A stretch of 64,000 nucleotides of DNA, taken from NCBI GenBank assembly GCA_030522415.1, contig CM060127.1, positions 961,001 to 1,025,000 of the forward strand. Reading direction: 5' to 3'. This document shows positions 61,560 through 64,000 of the stretch, one piece after another. Every line of letters begins with the position of its first letter. The stretch's first letter is position 1. Below the pieces are notes generated by a model, which saw only the letters and a program-made list of their open reading frames with translations, did not search any database and was not told where the DNA came from. Source of the DNA: Channallabes apus (Eukaryota; Chordata; Actinopteri; Siluriformes; Clariidae). The translations under genes were made by a program, and so were the position numbers.

Positions 61560-61890
61560 TAAATGTCCAAAGTATGTGGCCACTGAAACTATGGGGCCTG
61601 ATCATGTTTTGACATTATTATAATAAGCTCATGGAGTGTTAGTGATCTCAGGAGCTGATGTCAGGATGCTGATGCTCCAGCTCTTCCCACAGCTGATGGT
61701 TCAGTGTGTTTGAGTTCAGTCAGGGCTCTGGGATCCCACCGGGGCGTCGTCATGCTGGATAAGGGTTTGCTTAGTTCCAGTGAAGGGGAACTGTAGCACT
61801 ACAGGAAAGACAGATTGGGGACTTATAGAACCACAGCCTTGTTTGATTGTCACAGGTGCACATACTTTTGACCGTATTAGGTATGTATGT
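61560..61890 (-). pseudogene. Decayed Tc1-like fragment (third family)
   Basis: ggagtgttagtgatctcagg, tgctccagctcttcccacag, gggctctgggatcc and tagttccagtgaaggggaac are in the order found in a widespread fish Tc1-like family read on the minus strand, but strongly decayed. The end may be cacatacttttgacc. Confidence 0.45.
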
Positions 61891-62022
61891 ATTATATGTA
61901 TTTATGTGTCTTTAAGTCATACTCTTCATTCTATTGATCTCATTGTTTTAGTTTTTTTCATACAGTGATGAACCTGTTGTGATGTCGACTGGTGCAGTGT
62001 TCACATCTAGAGCGTCTCAGAA

Positions 62023-62065
62023 GACCATGTGACCACGTGACCATGTGACCACGTGACCATGTGAC
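62023..62065 (+). repeat. Minisatellite of E-box sites
   Basis: gaccatgtgaccacgtgacc is repeated, giving an alternating series of CATGTG and CACGTG with a 16- to 17-base period: two palindromic CACGTG E-boxes (USF/MITF-type) and three CATGTG. Regulatory use is inference. Confidence 0.8.
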
Positions 62066-62276
62066 ATGCAGGAATCCTGAACATGTTTTGAGGAAAATTC
62101 CATAATAGCATTCAGTGTATGTTTTGCTGCTGATTGAGATGGCTAATGGTGTGTGTGTGTGTGTGCGTGTGTGCAACAGGTAAAATTCCAGCGTCTTCTG
62201 GAAGCTGATACCATGCAATCTTCAGGCAGCAGAGAGGTGTCTGTAAAGCTCCCTCTAATTACTGTCTCTTCTTTCA

Positions 62277-62311
62277 GTGTGTGTGTGTGAGTCTATCAGT
62301 GTGTCTGAATA

Positions 62312-62374
<63 letters not shown>
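62277..62374. repeat. GT microsatellite
   Basis: GT runs interrupted by short words (tatatg). Confidence 0.95.
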
Positions 62375-62377
<3 letters not shown>

Positions 62378-62650
62378 AGGGAAACGTCGCTCGGGGCAGC
62401 TCTGTGCAGTGGCAGCACTGAGGAACGTCAGAAGCTGAAAGCCGGACTACGTCTCCCTGGCGCTTCACATTGTTCCTGCCATTCGATCTAAATTCCTGAC
62501 GAGGTGAACAGATTCCTCTCGGTGTAATGAGCTGTTGTGTTTGTTCGGCTCCTATTCAGGCTGTAATGACTTGCTGAGGCCCTCAGAGACTCCCGTGCCT
62601 GGCTTGATAGGAGAAATCCTTTGTGTCTAGTTTCAAAGCTCTATCAGAAG
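62375..62650. other. G+C-richer unique-looking stretch, function unknown
   Basis: This block between two microsatellites looks unique and less decayed than its surroundings (… gctgtaatgacttgctgagg …). It has no convincing coding frame. A conserved non-coding element is possible but cannot be shown without alignment. Confidence 0.25.
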
Positions 62651-62658
62651 GTATTTAA

Positions 62659-62738
62659 TTCACACACACACGCACACACACGCACACACACGCACGCACA
62701 CACACACACACACACGCACGCACGCACGCACACACACC
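62659..62738. repeat. CA microsatellite with CGCA interruptions
   Basis: CA repeats with regular cgcacg words. Confidence 0.95.
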
Positions 62739-63640
62739 ATAGCTGAAAGAAAGCTATACTATCTGGAGATCCGGTCCACGTTCCCCTGCTGGGAATAAAC
62801 TTCTCACTTGTTTGTGCTGAATGTGTGCAGGACAGACTTGTGTAGTGTTTGTACACGTACGGACGAAGAACAACAAAACTGATGGTAAATGAACATTCTG
62901 GTTACAGGCAAATCTTTACTTAAAATTAAATATAATGATTTTCATTTTTATTTCAATTGAAGGTTATTTTAAAGTTCCGAAGGTTGGCAGAAGGTTTTAT
63001 GTACCACTGTGTAATTTATTCTGTATTAAGACTCAGAGTTTATTCTGTGCAGAAAAGCTCCAGACACATCATGGTTCTCATCAGTCTTCAGCTTTGGGTT
63101 CTTGCTCAGTCCAATTAAAATACTACTGAAGTTTTATTTTAAAATAATGATTACGTCCTTCAACTTTAGATTTTTCAGAGTCAGTAATACTGAGGTGTAC
63201 TGACTGAGACCTGTGAGTTTACATGATGGAACTTGTGTGATGTAATGGTGAACTGCGTATTCACAAAATGTAATTATAAGCAAAATATGACAGGGGAAAG
63301 AATACATTTTAAATAATATGAAATGTTTATTTCCTATAATGCAGACCACATGTGTGGCTACGGTAATGACATCATTTCACAGAAATGACAATCAGTCCAG
63401 CCAATATGGCTTGATGTTAAATGCATTCATTCAACACAAATGCTTTCAAAAATATCCGTTCAAACTGATTCTAGTCGATAAGAAGAGCTGGACACATTAG
63501 AGATGATAAGGAAGAACATCCACTACTGCAGCAAAGTAAATGTCCTGACAATTATCTTAACTAGCCTGACTGATAACCATCCGCACGTCACCAAACACAC
63601 TCCTGCACAGTGTACGGACGTATCGCCGGAATGTTCCTGC
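62739..63640. other. No recognised gene
   Basis: AT-rich, with no supported frame or family. Confidence 0.5.
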
Positions 63641-63642
63641 AT

Positions 63643-63960
63643 TTAAAAACAACTAGTTTTGTCATAAACAGCTGAGTGAATTAACGTGAAGTAATCGAGG
63701 GAGTTTATCTTCAAAACAGGTCCTTGTTTTTGTTTTCCAAAGTCAAAATCTTCCTTGTGAAAACACACCGACACCGCGGGAGGCAGATTTTCGAGGGTCT
63801 CAGTGAAGGAGTGGGATGCGATCACACACTTGCAGCTTTGGGAGAAGAGTTCCTCAGCCCCTTTCTCTACATGGGTTGTGACGTCCTGTGCCGTGTGTCT
63901 GACGAGGTGGACGTGGTGTTTTCAGCAGCCCGAACCTGTGTGATGTGAGACAGACTCCAT
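63643..63960. other. Possible exon at the window edge, open on both strands
   Basis: On the plus strand 63724-63948 is open (… GLSEGVGCDHTLAALGEEFL …), following a possible acceptor (ttttgttttccaaag at 63728-63742). On the minus strand about 90 codons are open through 63643 (… VEKGAEELFSQSCKCVIASH …). The block is G+C-richer than the rest. I recognise neither protein. It may be a host exon continuing beyond the window, a decayed coding piece, or chance. Confidence 0.25.
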
Positions 63961-64000
63961 TCCTTCAGGAGGAGCTGAAGCTGCCTGGTGGCCCGAGTGA

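Overview
The window looks like nuclear DNA from a teleost fish. The reasons are a high AT content, many CA/GT/TA microsatellites, Tc1-like transposons of Sleeping-Beauty type, L2-type LINEs with the usual fish 3' tail, V-SINE-like (DANA/Mermaid-like) copies, a DIRS-like tyrosine-recombinase retroelement, BEL/Pao, RTE-like, hAT, piggyBac and PIF/Harbinger remnants, and spliced exon-like pieces. An otophysan such as a catfish is my guess, but this is inference. I could not recognise any ordinary single-copy host gene. Almost everything that can be named is mobile DNA or its debris.

Layout. 1-4651: a BEL/Pao-like element on the minus strand, with an unusually intact 1202-codon gag-pol frame whose protease, RT N-terminus and integrase core are deleted. 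5370-7437: an RTE-like LINE, broken and missing its 3' half. 7438-8536: a short tandem array of tRNA-Glu-like sequences. 8693-21669: two concentric pairs of terminal inverted repeats (element A, 8693/21669; element B, 11842/21185) enclosing CpG-rich exon-like sequences with splice sites, a duplicated first exon, and a decayed copy of what I think is an uncharacterised multicopy teleost protein family.

21676-30478 is a nest. A hAT-like element, inserted at the very end of element A, was hit by a Tc1-like element. That was hit by a DIRS-like retroelement (split inverted repeats, internal complementary region, gag, RT/RNase H and tyrosine recombinase all recognisable but broken). The DIRS RNase H gene was in turn hit by a TTAA-flanked piggyBac-like element carrying two exons of a split transposase. 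Target duplications and reading-frame continuity let the order be read: A, hAT, Tc1, DIRS, piggyBac.

30637-48640: two nearly identical Tc1-like elements in opposite orientation (30637-32564 with L2 debris inserted; 43229-44848 with an intact 340-aa DD34E transposase), a second Tc1 family (36998-38483), mariner and Harbinger fragments, an L2 LINE (about 45213-47680, minus) whose catalytic YADD codons were split by a V-SINE with a 13-bp target duplication, and another LINE RT relic. 48641-64000: sparser, with a tRNA-derived SINE, Tc1 and Ty3/gypsy fragments, a small CACTC-ended element with splice-site-like sequences (58427-59508), microsatellites, and an E-box minisatellite. The final 350 bases hold a GC-richer block open on both strands, which might be a host exon.

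The elements do not form a pathway; they parasitise one another. The most unusual parts are the concentric A/B elements with their spliced passengers, the five-step insertion series, and the recently mobilised, in-frame-deleted BEL/Pao copy. All assignments rest on reading motifs by eye, with no database search.
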